From Solea solea (taxonomy: Eukaryota; Chordata; Actinopteri; Pleuronectiformes; Soleidae): DNA of 64,000 bases. Positions 12,101 through 24,500 of the stretch are shown here, in pieces. Made by a program: the position numbers and the translations under genes. The notes under the pieces are model-generated. The model did not search any database, was not told where the DNA came from, and saw nothing but the letters and a program-made list of their open reading frames with translations. Every line of letters begins with the position of its first letter. Within the stretch, counting starts at the first letter, position 1. The DNA is taken from contig NC_081135.1 in NCBI RefSeq assembly GCF_958295425.1, positions 25,830,933 to 25,894,932 of the forward strand. The letters are read 5' to 3'.

Positions 12101-14492
12101 CAGCAGATGGCTGAAACTTCACTTCACTGTCTTTTTGTCTTTTATTGTTGGCTATTTCCAGGATTAAGGAGCTGTTCCCCAGTACAGATATTGAGATGTT
12201 TGCTCATTTCATCTGTGAATCTCTGAAGAAAACTAAAACCAGAGAGTTTGTTCCCTCCCAAGAGGAAATCATGGCACTGCTCACCAGACAGGAAATGACG
12301 ACCACAGTGTACTGCCATGGAGGAGGCTCCTGCAAGATCTCTATTAACTCACACACAACTGCTGGAGAGGTGAATAAGCTGCAGGGACACAGTTATTTGT
12401 TTGGTTATTTTATTAGTCGGCCAAAGTACAGCGTATACTGTTACTGCTATTGTGATGATGTGGTTGTTTTTCTTTGCTCAGGTGGTTGAGAAACTAATCA
12501 GAGGTCTGGCCATGGAGGACAGCCGCAACATGTTTGCCCTCTTTGAACACAACAACACAATTGATAGAGCTGTGGAAAGCCGGGTCCTTGTGGCCGATGT
12601 TTTGGCAAAATTCGAAAGGTTTGTTAAACGTAATGATTAGAAGGGTTTTTTGTTTTGTTTTATGCTGTGTGTTGACAATGAGATGTGAAAGTGACAGAGT
12701 TGTGACTTTCCCACCAGACTGGCTGGCAGTGAAGAAGCCGAGGATGAAGGCCAGTGGAAACTTTATTTCAAACTCTACTGCTTCCTGGACGTGGAGAGCA
12801 TGCCTAAAGAAGGAGTGGAGTTTGCGTTTATGTTTGAGCAGGTGTGTTTTACTCATTGTGTGTACACTTTACAGAGAGTTATTATTATCATCACATGTTG
12901 CAGTAAATGTTAAACTCTGCTCCTTCAGGCTCATGAAAGTTTGACCAGAGGCCACTTTCCTGCCCGGGAGGAGACTCTGCAGCACCTGGCTGCTCTACGC
13001 CTGCAGTTTCTGTACGGAGACAAAGTGCGGGTCACTTCCTGGAACCTGGAAAACGTCTACCCCTTGGGCCGCCTGCGCACTCGCATCCTGCAGTTTACCA
13101 AGGGGGGCGGAGCCTCGGGGTCCGGGTCTGGGTCCGGACCTGGGCCAGGTTCGGGCCAAACTCTGGAGCGTCGGAGGACGAGCTTCCTCGAAGGCACGCT
13201 GCGTCGGGGGCTGAAGACGGGCTCGATGAAAAAGCAGCGCATGGAGGAGGAGCAGATGTTGGAGATGTGGATCAAGGAAGAGATGTCTGCAACGAGGGCG
13301 AGCATCGTGGAGAAGTGGTCTCGCCTCACAGGTCTGGATCAGCATCAGGCCATGCTCAAATACATGACCATCATCAAAGAGTGGCAGGGTTATGGATCCA
13401 CACTGTTTGATGTTGAGGTGAGTTTGTTTAGACCAGGACACACTGAACTCTTTGAATACCACGTATAGATTCAATAAAAAAAATCTGCATAACTCCATAA
13501 GTGGAGGAATCACATATACTCAAAAAAAGTGAACACAGTCTTTAATTTTTTGTGTGATTTTGAATCCAGCCCTCAACAGGTTAGAGAGTTTGGTTTCCAG
13601 TGAAGAATTTTTCATATTTTACATATTTTCAATCCAATTTATTGTAATTTTTCATTTAATTTAAGATTTTCAGTTGAAATATTTAATTCATCAAGTTTGT
13701 GATGAAGGTTTTTGTGAGCAGTAGATGTTCAAGTGAACCTGTGGATCTGAATACTAAGTTTGACCACGAAGGACACTGATGAAACGCCATATCCAGTCAT
13801 TTATTCATTTATTTGTGTAAATATCAAAATAGGAACGATGCACATTAATGAGCATTGACTTAAATGCTAAACGTAAATGTGCCAGATTGCAACCATAGGT
13901 TAATTTCCATCTGTAGTCAACGGGCAAAATGATTAACACATAAAAACATGCAGTAATGTACACACATTAATGCACGGCAACACTGATATGAAGTAAAACA
14001 CAGTCATATGAAGTTAAACACATTACAAGGTCTGTCTACAAGAGGCCTTGACACTGATCGCACAGGGAATAATGCTCCTGCTACGTCGCTGTCTTTGCAG
14101 TGCAAAGAAGGAGGCTTCCCTCACGATCTCTGGCTGAGTGTGAGTGCTGAGAACGTGTCCATCTACAAGAGAGGAGAGCCCAAACCTCTGGAGAAATTCC
14201 CATATGAACACATCATCTTCTTCGGCGCTCCACAGCCCTGCACGTTTAAGGTCACTGTGGACGAGCGAGAAATGTTCTTTGAAACACCACAGGTACGTAT
14301 GCATATGTGCACATACCGTTTGTCACGGGCATTAAGTCGAGCAGCAGACTTTGTTTTCTCACGTTAGTTTTATCGTTACATTTCCAGGTTGGAGAGATCA
14401 CAAAGATCATGAAAGCCTACATAAATATGATTGTGAAGAAGCGCTGCAGTGTGAAGTCTGTCTCCAGCTATGGAACCAACTGGATCAGGTGA
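1918..14492 (+). CDS. myo10: Unconventional myosin-X, 3' part (22 coding exons, 5' end outside window)
   Basis: Actin motor that walks to filopodial tips and carries cargo; PH2 binds PI(3,4,5)P3 and MyTH4-FERM binds microtubules, integrins and receptors (family knowledge). Exons with matching phases: 1918-2042, 2172-2286, 4929-5035, 6495-6935, 7016-7046, 7140-7943, 8595-8718, 8996-9239, 9335-9430, 9594-9687, 10022-10077, 10178-10320, 10488-10682, 10828-10985, 11387-11510, 11765-12062, 12162-12369, 12482-12618, 12718-12841, 12929-13417, 14101-14292, 14388-14492. They encode about 1469 residues. In order: motor end and converter (1-85, with NQLKYSGMLETVKI), three IQ motifs (about 98-165), charged helix and coiled coil (to about 330), acidic linker with proline runs (330-575), PH1 N-half, PH2 (GWLYKKGGG...RRNWKMRWFVL), PH1 C-half (NSFVIITANRV), PH3, MyTH4 (about 930-1080), FERM to the stop. 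The 11387 exon has a weak acceptor (tttaag). The motor start lies upstream, so this entry is 5'-partial. Fish have several myo10 paralogues and I cannot say which this is. Confidence 0.96.
2145..2162 (+). repeat. (TG)9 microsatellite at an intron end
   Basis: Perfect TG repeat nine bases before the myo10 exon at 2172. It occupies the place of the polypyrimidine tract of that acceptor. Confidence 0.95.
2293..2317 (+). repeat. (CA)12 microsatellite at an intron start
   Basis: Perfect CA repeat starting six bases after the end of the 2172-2286 myo10 exon. It is complementary to the TG repeat on the other side of the exon. Confidence 0.95.
4360..4800 (+). other. Possible alternative first exon or internal promoter
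   Basis: The stretch changes from C/T-rich DNA to CAG-like repeats (4530-4580) and then to an open frame starting at ATG 4638 and running 53 codons to TAA 4797. It lies just upstream of the exon encoding the first IQ motif (4929). Composition is unlike the rest of the intron and resembles a 5' UTR. No TATA box or confident donor in phase with 4929 was found. This is a guess from composition and position. Confidence 0.2.
6138..6178 (+). repeat. (GT)n microsatellite
   Basis: Uninterrupted GT dinucleotide run of 41 bases in the myo10 intron between the first and second IQ-coding exons. Confidence 0.97.
8869..8900 (+). repeat. (TG)n microsatellite
   Basis: TG-rich run with small interruptions in the intron before the PH2-coding exon of myo10. 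Confidence 0.85.
13103..13156 (+). repeat. In-frame Gly-Ser/Gly-Pro coding repeat in myo10 FERM
   Basis: Imperfect GGGTCC/GGGTCT-like hexamers encode 18 residues made only of Gly, Ala, Ser and Pro, between ILQFTK and QTLERRRTSFLEG. Both flanks align to the FERM region of vertebrate myosin-X. The human protein, as I recall it, has a short non-glycine segment here. Confidence 0.9.
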
Positions 14493-16140
14493 TTGACAGT
14501 GTGGGGAACATGAACTCAGAGATGATGACAGAACAAGAGTGGAGTGTAGACAACTGAGAGGATGAACAAATCCCTTCGACAGAAACTGTGTCTGTGAGCA
14601 TTCGACTGTGTGTGAAGCAACACAAACAAACTCCATCCACAATGATTCTTTTCTAAAGAGACTGCTGTTAACTTTACTGCTTGCGGCGAGTGCGGGGACA
14701 CCAAGTAACACGGCATTTTAAGCTTTACATTCGTCCTTGAGTGTTGCCTCCCTCCATGCAGACTCCAAACCTGTCACTCTCCTTAGTTACACTGGTCATT
14801 TCTTTCATTTTACTTGAAAAGCAAGTCAGGTATCTGTTTTATTTTAATATCTCGAGAAAGCTTAAAGAGATGACATGCTCTTTTCCCACCAAAAAAAAAG
14901 AAGATTCAATATACATTCGTAACCAAATTTACACTCAATGTAATAATATGATCCAGAACCAGAATGAATTTCTGCCAGGCCTTTATCCCAAACTGTGTAA
15001 AAGAATGTGTTGCAGTGGCAAACATTCACCCTTTAAATGTTTTTTCAGCCCTTTGTAATGAATGTTCTCCGGAATGGAGATTTCCTCAGGTCAATGTGTA
15101 ATATAAAATTACATCCTTCTTAGGGAGATCCCTCATCTTGCCTTATTTTAGTTTCTATTCCAGTTATGTAATCTGGATGAAAAGTTCAAGTAAAAATGTG
15201 GCCTTTCAGGAACAGAGCATACACTACAGAGTTGGAGTATTGCTGTGTCTTGTAGTGGCAGAGGCAGTTATTGCTCGCATGGGTGTGTGCACCACAAACT
15301 ATTAAAAAAGTCATAAATGCAAGCAAACAAAGAGATAACCACTGCATCAGTGGAGATGCAACATTTGAACCACTGCAGTCGCCCATTAAAAAAGGCCACA
15401 GAACAAACAAAAAAAGTACTATGGCCTCTCATCTAGAACCCGTAATGTATTGAGTCAGTTCCATGTGTGCTGAGTAGAGGGTGTGTCTTTGCATTTTTTT
15501 GTAGCTGTAACTGATTTGCTGTAAGAGGCAAGCATGCTATTTTCTGTACAGTGTCTGAAACAGTCTTTTTTGAGGGTGGAGTACTTTTTATTTATTTCAG
15601 TATCAATACGTGGGAGGATACGCTCAGAGGAATGAACTGTGTACTGGAAATATAATGATGCAATTTAGCCAGTACTTTGTTAATATGTGCATTCAGGGAA
15701 GATTTGGAAAGAAGATTGTTCATGAGTTACACATGATCCCCCCCCCTTTTTTAATCCTGATTCTGAACTTTTGTCCAACCTAAATGTGTTGACCTCAGCA
15801 TCCTAACATTCTCAGTTCCTCTTATAGTCTCACAAAGCAGAGGATATTTCCTGTTCACGGCCACTCCATCAGCCTCCCACAGTACATTTCACTCCCAACA
15901 TAACATGACCCAAACTTAATGAGCTTAGTATTTACCTCATTCACTGTCTTCCACTGCTCCGATCGTACTCACTTAGGCGTTCTGGTCAGCTGCCGGCGGC
16001 CACACCAGAGACTGATCCCGTCACTGACGATGACTGTATTTCTCAGACTTCTGATTGTTTTGAAGAAGAAAGAAAATCAGAAAATGTTTTATATAAGAAT
16101 TTAAAGATGCTTTAATAAATTATTGTATTTCAAATGCCGT
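14493..16140 (+). other. myo10 3' UTR
   Basis: A+T-rich stretch after the myo10 stop with no conserved reading frame. A canonical AATAAA lies at 16114-16119, followed by a GT-rich stretch from about 16140, so cleavage is likely near 16135-16141. Confidence 0.7.
16114..16119 (+). promoter_or_regulatory. Polyadenylation signal of myo10
   Basis: AATAAA followed after about 20 bases by tgtgtgttt, a typical downstream element. This is the best-formed signal downstream of the myo10 stop. Confidence 0.65.
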
Positions 16141-16367
16141 TGTGTGTTTATTATGAGTGTCTCCTATTTTGTTATGCCTTATGTTGGACCATAATTTAGA
16201 TGTATGTAGCAGGTCTGTGGATTTTATAATTGATAAATGCTTTTTAACAACAGTTTTTAGTTATAAACTATTATGTGTAGTTTATTTAGTCAATGTAGGT
16301 ATAAATGCTTCTATGCTATTCTTCTTAGCTGGTAAATAGTTCAACAATTGTCTGGAGTGGAAGAGTA

Positions 16368-16777
16368 TTAAAGGTACAACATTTATTAGTGAAGTTGCAG
16401 CTGAATATCCCTCACCTCACTATTCCCTTCCAAGTGTGTTGAAGCACCTATGAAACTCAAAACATGCTGTTTGTCCATTGTAGGCTTTTGTAAAAACATA
16501 GTGGCATCCATAGACCTGACCCAATTCTATATATAGAAAAGGCTCATCCTGGGGTAATCACTTGAGCTTCATTTACAATGTAATAAATAGCAGGAAAAAA
16601 CCTAAGCATTAAACCCTTAAATACTCAAAAAAAAAAACCATAGACATAAAATAAAAAACAGAAAATTCATAAAATCAGGTAATTATTCACAAAAAATAAG
16701 TAGAGCTGTTTTATCTTTAATGTCTGCCAAAGGAAAATACATGCACCTATATTTATTTATACACACTGGACCTTTAA
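16368..16777. mobile_element. TTAA-bounded MITE, family A, copy 1
   Basis: Starts TTAAAGGTACAACATTTAT and ends ACACACTGGACCTTTAA. The right end is a near-exact inverse of the left end of the family-A copy at 19613. TTAA at both ends is the usual target of piggyBac-type transposons. It shares an internal AAAAGGCTCAT segment with the other copy. No transposase frame. Lies between myo10 and pttg1ip. Confidence 0.75.
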
Positions 16778-17412
16778 TATAAGCATTAATGAATGTTTTA
16801 CTATGAAGTCATAAATAATAGCATAAAGTTTTTCTAATGAAAATAGCAAACTTCTTCATTTTTACTCTACTGTGCAGAAGATACAGTACATCATAAACAT
16901 ATGGTTCTATGACTTATAAATAATTATATAGTACATTTTGTTGTATTTACAAAAACAACTTTTCATTTTCCAGATTTAAAAAAAAAAACAGCTTTCATGA
17001 AAATTGCAAGTAAACATGAAAAATATAAACTACTACAAACAGGGAGAATTACTGGCATATGTGCATTCTAAATAAGTTAAAACAGGGCATTTTGTTTTTG
17101 CATTTGTTTGAGGATCACTTGTTTTCTTCCAGATACTTCACATTTGTACACACAAAATAAGATCTCACAGTCTCACAGAGAACTTCAAAGCAAAATTCAA
17201 AAATAAATCACAGAAGAATGTATCGTGAACGCACTCACACACACACACAGATGTTCTCACTTTGCAGCTGTTTTCATGTAAACTAGCGTCAGCTGCTCGT
17301 GACGTCATCCCGTCCGCGAACCATCCCGGAGTCCACCCTCCAGTGAGACTCTCCACACACAAACACTTCACTCTAAATGTCCGCGTTCTCGTTGGTTCCA
17401 CCTCGTCTCAAG
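16778..17412 (+). promoter_or_regulatory. Intergenic stretch and pttg1ip promoter/5' UTR
   Basis: A+T-rich from 16778 to about 17230, with nothing recognised, then a CpG-richer segment (about 17280-17412) before the pttg1ip ATG. No TATA box was seen at a convincing place. A short CA run lies near 17233-17250. Confidence 0.45.
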
Positions 17413-20400
17413 ATGTCCGGAGGCCGCAGAGCTTCAGTCACGGCCGCTGTGTTTTTCTTCTTCATTCTTTGCGACTTTTTACTGAGTTCACAGGCGCAAA
17501 CACCGACTCCCTCTCCGGCTCCGGGTAAGTTTCTCTGCCGCCGCTGCTGCTGCTGCTGCTGTGGCTCAGGTCAGGAGGCTGTCACATGACGGAGAAAACG
17601 CATTTTTCACTCTTAACTTATGTTAATTTAAAGCACATTTGAAACAACCTCAGTAAACACTCACAGTTTTAAATAGTAACAACAATTTCTGAAAAAAAAA
17701 ACATACATAGAATTAGCCAGTGGTAAGAGGTGGCTGTTTTATTTCCACAAGGGTCTGTTTGGGTCTTGGTAGTACTTACATGAAGAGTTAGCATAGGAGC
17801 TGACACTTAAAAAGCTTATTTTTCAATCCTGGATGTAAGAATGTCTCACATCAAATGGTTTGTTGACCTCAGTGCTCTGGGTGGAGTATGAGGCTGTAAA
17901 GGCTTGGCCTGATTGGATGGTGCCATGCCATTAAACATTTTAAAAAAAAACACATAGATACTGTTATGACCTTTTATTTGAATGCACAGTAGCTGAAGTT
18001 TACAAAGTGCTGATCTGTGTCTCTTTGTTAAGATTTGATCACATGCTCTTGTCGTAATTCTCCGTCTTGTAACTACATTTAAAGAGCTGCAAAAATACAG
18101 CTACAGTAAGCAGACTTAAACGCTTTATTGTTACACTTGTGTCATTTTCAGTCACTTGTGGCCAGAGATCCAACACCAGCTGTGAAGAATGTTTGAAAAA
18201 TGTGACTGTAAGTCCAGCTCGACGCACATGCACACGCAGCCGTCCACTGTTGTCCTCTGTTGTTGATATTCATCAGTGTTTGTTGCCGTGTGCGTTGCAG
18301 TGTTTGTGGTGCAGACCAACCCAACAATGCATGGACTACCCAGTGAGGAACATCCTGCCCCCAGGCAGCGTGTGTCCTCTGACTGATGCACGATGGGGCG
18401 TTTGTTGGGGTGAGAATTTTATCTTTAGATGGCATCAGATACGTCAAGTATTTGTTGTTTTAACTTGAGGATTTTACATGATAGCACATAGGATCATGTA
18501 CAGAAAAAATCATTTGAAGATGTCACCAAGCCCTAGAGCATCAGACTGTATAACAACAGTGTAGAGCAGGAAAACATGTGCACAAAAAGCCTGTGCCACT
18601 GCACTTTTTACTATGAAAGTTGTATATTTTATATTGTATTATCTTTATAATGTAATTATTTTGATTATGATCTATTCTTAAATGTTTTCTCTGACATGTT
18701 TATATTCCTAATTTTTTTAAATCTTATTCCCTTGTGTATTCTATTCATATTTTGTATTTCTGAACTTTTTGCTGCTGTTGGAAGTGAATTTTCCCAGGTT
18801 TGCAAACATCATATATTTATTCAATCAAATTATTTATTAAATTAATTAAAAAAAACGTTATACATTCATTATGAATTAATTATAATAAGTATAATCATTC
18901 ATTACAGTCATAGTGTTGGGCCTTCTTCAGTAAGAAAATCTTACCAGGAGAGGCCAAATCTGAAAATTGTGTGAACTTTCTTTGTGTCTGCCTTTGATAC
19001 AGTCAACTTCCAGATTCTGATCATCACCATGTCAGTGCTGGCCGGTGTCATCATCATCGGCGTCCTTATTTGCTGCTTCTGCTGTTGCAAATGTGAAAGA
19101 ACTGGGTAAGCATGAAGTCCCATGAGGTGATGGCTCTGAATTATGGTTCAGTGTGGAAGGAGGGAGGAGGAGAGAAGAGGAGGAAGAGGAGGAGGAACAC
19201 AAACACAATGAGCTGTTTTTCTGCAAGGCCACACTGATACGGCCATCTCCAAAAGCCTGCCAGAATTTGTGACCGCAGTTTAACCCTTAAAACATAACTT
19301 TCCTCTTTCTGTTGAGATAAGTTAATTTGTCACATTTATTATAACAGATATTTGGACGGATTTACTGTATACACGAGTAAATTCTCACTTCTGTCACATA
19401 TATTTAAACCAGATGTAATCCTATGATAAATATCCATGTAATAACATCATTTTATATCCCAGAAACAAGAGAGAAGACGCCAAGGTGGAGCGACAAACTC
19501 ATGCAAGAAAGGCTCGTCAGAAAGCGAGGTAAATACTGTATGGACGTCTCACACAAGCTAATGTAACTATACAAACCCAATATCAGCAAATATAGTGGCA
19601 TTTTCACACATTTTAAAGGTCCAGTGTGTAAGAACTGGTGACATCTAATAGTGAGGCTGCAAATTCTAACAGAAGGAGGACTCCATGCATCAGGGAACTA
19701 CGGTTGCCTTCAAAAATGTACTTTTCTTACATTGTGTAGTAAGCTTCCACCTCAAAAAGTGTAGTCTAGCTGGTTTGTAAAACAAGGTCCTTGTCCTAAG
19801 TACATAAAAGGCTCATTCTAAGGCTATGAAAACAGAAAAAGTGATTATGCACTGATACAACCATACTTTTTTTTGGGTAGCATGTTGAATTTATGTCAAT
19901 TAATCTGCCTATATGTGACACACTGGACCTTTAAGATTATGAATACGGTTGCTTGGATCAATTCAAATCAAATAAAGTATAACTAATAGAGTAAGTTTTG
20001 GTTGATGCAGTCAACATGTTTCAATTGTGCCTTGTGTTTAATCCATAATCCATAATTCAAACACTAAATACAAGGACATTTTTGTTATCTATTGTCTAAT
20101 ATTTAATCTGTTGTCATGTTTCTTTCCATTATAGGAGATCAGAAATGCAGTTGAGACATGACGAGATCAGGTCGAAATATGGTGAGACATTTTTCTTTTT
20201 ACATAATTCTTAAGGTTTAGGGGTTAGTGCGTGAGTGACAACACAGCTGTACATTTGATAAGAGCAAGATAGGGAAAATATAAGATAATTCAATTTATAT
20301 AATGAAATATGGGTGTTACAAATGTCTCTGTTTACGCCATGGAGAAAGGCAACAAATCCAGTAGTGCCATCTAGTGGAGAAATATTAATTTAATTCACCT

Positions 20401-20534
20401 AAATATTTCATATTTAAATTTTTTAATGTATGTGCTGTGTTTGGAAGTGAACGACTGAATACCTAATCTGTTCTTCATTCTTGATTTCAGGTGTGGCAAA
20501 GGATAATCCGTACGCACGTATGGACGACCATTAA
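17413..20534 (+). CDS. pttg1ip: PTTG1-interacting protein (pituitary tumor-transforming 1 binding factor)
   Basis: Small type I membrane glycoprotein that binds securin (PTTG1) and aids its nuclear entry (family knowledge). Exons 17413-17524, 18152-18207, 18301-18409, 19003-19105, 19463-19528, 20135-20181 and 20491-20534 join in phase to 178 aa; the human protein is 180. Seen: hydrophobic signal peptide (TAAVFFFFILCDFLLSSQA), a PSI-type cysteine-rich domain (CEECLKNVTCLWC, DARWGVCWVNF), N-glycosylation sites NTS and NVT, one membrane helix (ILIITMSVLAGVIIIGVLI), a cysteine cluster, a basic helical tail (HARKARQKARRSEM) and a C-terminal NPYARM with a YxxPhi-type sorting motif. An upstream in-frame ATG at 17377 would add 12 residues; 17413 is preferred because it has A at -3 and puts the signal peptide near the start. 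Confidence 0.95.
19613..19934. mobile_element. TTAA-bounded MITE, family A, copy 2
   Basis: Starts TTAAAGGTCCAGTGTGTAAG and ends GACACACTGGACCTTTAA: inverted terminal repeats of about 17 bases with TTAA at each edge. 322 bp, no coding frame. It sits in the pttg1ip intron between 19528 and 20135. Confidence 0.88.
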
Positions 20535-21210
20535 GAAGAATCACAGACATAACTTCTTTTTATTTAAGGAAAAAATAAATCCTATCATAAGATGATCTTA
20601 TTGATGCCAGTAACATTGAAAGATATTAGGTGTCATTATGCAGATTAATTTCATTAATGGCAGAAAAAAGTCACTAAAATGTTTTTGCAATCATTTTTGA
20701 CACATGATCTGCTTATCTAATGTTTTTTTTTTGTTTGTTTTTTTCATTTTGATGTGAATGATTGTGTGAAAATACACTCCTTTAACTTACTTTTCTCTCC
20801 ACACAGGAACGTAGACATAAAGGCAAACCCTGCTAGATATATTATCCGCCATGAGAAGTAAATAACAATATTAATATTGTTTTAATTTTCATAAAAGTGC
20901 AGAATTATCGAATTCCCACACCTCCACAGCTGATTGGGGGGTTGTGGTGCTTGTTAAAATGCCTGTTTTAACTATAATTTCACTTAGCTTTACTGTTTAT
21001 TTTTGTCCAAAAAATGTTCCGTTGCAACATGTAACAGTTTTCGTGTGATTGTTCATGTTATCTGTTGATAAATCATGACTATGATTAAGAACGTTAGTGA
21101 ATCAAATAATGTTAATGAGCTCGGATTAAATGTGAGGTGTTTGATTCTTGTGAAAAACAAAATGTGACAGTAAAGAGTAAAGTTCAACAAATAAAAGTGA
21201 CACTGTTTTA
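20535..21210 (+). other. pttg1ip 3' UTR
   Basis: A+T-rich tail of the pttg1ip gene. AATAAA occurs at 20574-20579 (very close to the stop) and at 21190-21195, so two polyadenylation sites are possible. Confidence 0.6.
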
Positions 21211-21550
21211 CCTCTAAATTTTAGTATAAAACATGACAAACATCAATAATCAACAATGGGTCTTTGGTTAATCTGTTTTGTGTGACCCAAGTGTGGCCTG
21301 TAGGTTTGATTTGCAAAATGGGCCCTACTGTTTTACCTAACTCGCGGGAGTGCGCAAAATCAACTTGCGCGTTCACGTATACGCGGTCCCGATGCAAAAT
21401 GGAACACGTGAGCCTTTTGGTCGAATCACATTTCAAATTTCAGCGCGCGTTCCTGTTAGTCCAAACGAAAGAAGTGTCGGAGCCGACAACCCGCTTGACC
21501 GATAACGGCTGCTCTTTATGATATAAAATTATTCCTGGCAACGGAGCAGA
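21211..21550 (+). promoter_or_regulatory. SUMO gene promoter and 5' UTR
   Basis: Only about 340 bp separates the last pttg1ip polyadenylation signal from the SUMO start codon. The segment 21340-21500 is locally CpG-rich and contains a CACGTG E-box near 21403. No TATA box was seen, as usual for housekeeping genes. The exact transcription start cannot be read. Confidence 0.5.
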
Positions 21551-24500
21551 ATGTCTGAGGAAAAGCCAAAGGTCAGTGTTTGTGTTTCATCGAAGGAACA
21601 TCGTGTTTATGTTTGTCGTTTGGTGCTAACGAAGCTACTAGCGAATTATCGTTAGCATGCTTTGCTAAGCTAGTCTGCTTCTCGGCTGCAGATGCGGTAT
21701 TTGAGCGGGTAAAAGGAGAAAACAAAGGTCCGCTAATTAGTGGATGTTTTGTGTTCAGGCGCATCGTGTTTATTTTTGTAATGCCCTTCGAACCACAACA
21801 TTATCGTGCTCCACCGCATTGTATACTACAGGATTCAGCATGTGCGGCTAACGTCGGTGCCAGAGATTGCCGGTTAAATGAATGGTTTGTGTTTTCTCCA
21901 GTTGCGCCATTGTGGTTTTCTGCGCCAGTCTAGCTTACTGTGCTAACCACCGGAAGAACCATGTAACGTTAGATGTTCGGCGAAATCTTCGTCGAGAACT
22001 CCGCTTGTCTGATTTAAGAATCGGATGTAAGTTACCTGCTGTTGAATTTCAGTTACTGGTTATATTATTGCACACCAGAGCCGGTCCTAATATTTATGGG
22101 GCCCCAAAGCAGAATTTGACATGGTCTTTCTGACCACCACAGCCAATACATTACAATTGCCAGTGTCTGGCAACACTATCTTCAGTAGTGTTATTTTCAA
22201 GCTGTTAACATCTTTCTATGGTAACATTGACATAATGTTAATTATATTTTCTGCCCTGTTTACTCTTCTCCATCTGATTAGAATGTAACCTTGTATTAGT
22301 AACACATGATATGAATAATTTCTCTATTTGTTTAACATGTATGGTCTCTAATCTTATCCACATTTTGTGAATTCAAATTCACAAAATGAAACATTTGCAT
22401 GGGTAATCAAAAACCTAACGTTATCAAAAATGATTGGATGATCAAGTTTCCAGGGAGCAAAAATGTTAAAATTAACATAATGAATAATTGACCAGTTGTT
22501 TTATATAACAACTCAGCTTGATTAACCCACCATGTAATTAATTGGTCTACATCTACCTTTGTTGCCACTAGGCCTTGACTAGCTGCTTAAATCCCTAGGT
22601 GTTGGGCTGGCTCTCCTGGATATTGGAAAGTTGCTGTTGCTAATGCATGTGGTTGTTATTGCAGGAAGGGGTGAAGACAGAGAACGACCACATAAACCTC
22701 AAAGTAGCTGGTCAGGATGGGTCGGTCGTACAGTTCAAAATCAAGAGGCATACTCCGCTCAGCAAACTAATGAAGGCATACTGCGAAAGACAGGTAAATT
22801 CACCTAGGCAAAACTGAAACTTGACATTTCTATGTATTGTTTTGTCAGCAACTAATGGACTCACAAGAATATTAAAATGCTCCCGTCTTTTACAGGGTTT
22901 GTCAATTCGTCAAATAAGATTTAGGTTTGATGGACAGCCAATTAATGAAACGGACACACCTGCACAGGTTGGTGAAACACAATATATCATGTTATGTATA
23001 ACAATGTGTAATGTTCAAATGTCTTGCTCACAAGTTAATACACTTTACATTAACTGGAGAAAGCACTCGTAGTGCAAATCTTGACAGCGGCCACTCAGTC
23101 TCACAAAATTAAAACATGTCTTAGAAAATTCCTCAATCTGTATCTACATTACCACCAACATCCATTTGTTTCCTCCTTTGGTTATAACATGCATCCTCAG
23201 AGAATTTAATCCAAATCCATTTTTTTAATTTTGAGTCATGACAAACAGCCAGAATCATCTCCTCCTTTGCAAAGATAATAAAGTATCACATTAAAATTAC
23301 AGGAGCAGTCTCAATTGCTGGTGACCTGTTTGTTTACAACGTGTAGGCATTTAGTGGAGAATTACAGTAGTTCAGTGGTCAGTTCAGTATTAAACGGCAT
23401 CCTAGCCTAATTTACACTAACTCTGATTATGTCTTGTGTTTTCTGGTGACATACTTTAAATTGCAGTTACTTGTGCACATCCATTACATTTTCTTTTCTT
23501 CTATTTCTTTTTCCTTTGTGGTAGATTGGTTATGAATACTGTCGGTAAAATGGACGAACCATATGGATCGTTTAGTGCCAGTGAAACTCTAAAACGTTTC
23601 TGATCCTTGCAGGGAAAATGCTTTGGCAATTGCACAACCAAAATTAGGAAAAGAGATGGTAATCATGAATGGTAATACATTGCCTGGCCTCAGTAGTACT
23701 TATTGTCAAAATGAGTGGCTTGTGGGCAAGTCCATAATTTTCTCGGTCAAAACCTCAAAGACCATTATAAGACTTAAAGATAGTAGTTTAAACACTTGCC
23801 ATCCAGTCTGTTTGCACTTAAAAAGCTCTGCTCTGACAAATGAGATGAAATGTCCTAATTCAACTCTGTAAATATGAACAAAATGACTCGAAGTTGTAAT
23901 TGCTGCCAAAGGAGTATTCGTGTAGACGATGAATACGCTGCTTTGGGAAAACTATGATGTCATAGCCTCACCTTTCTGGTGCTCTGGCATTCACTGTCCC
24001 CATCTACTTTGTCATCCTTCTCTTGTGTTTGGAGACTGTTTGACCGTGTTGCCAACCACTTTCAATGAAAATTAAGCAAAGCCACACTGAAAAGACGCGA
24101 GATCTCACCGGATTCCCATTTTTACTTGAATGAACGATACAGATTAGTGATTGTTCCACACACGGTCAGCTGTACTGCACAATCCACAATCCATTGTTTT
24201 TGTCTGTGACAGTGTGGTCAGTGTTTCTACCTCTCTGACTGAATCTCCATCCGCAGTAAATACAGCTAGATGAAACTCACTAATGTGGCAGAACTGGCCA
24301 TTTCCTTCTCGGAAAGTAATTGAGGATGTCCCTTTTTTTTTTTTAAAGGGAAAAAAAAGGCACTGGTGGTCTGAAAAGTCGTTAAATATAGTGATAGATA
24401 GATGGATGGATGGATGGATGGATAGATAGATAGAGGTGCTGTAACACTATACACACACTGTCTTTTGGGGGTTTGTGTGGATAGAGAACTTTCCTGAAAC

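Noticed and set aside
12995..13513. 172-codon minus-strand frame
   Set aside because: Shadow of the FERM exon 12929-13417 with its GC-rich repeat.
17377..17412. Upstream in-frame ATG for pttg1ip
   Set aside because: T at -3, and it would place 12 extra residues before the signal peptide; the ATG at 17413 has A at -3.
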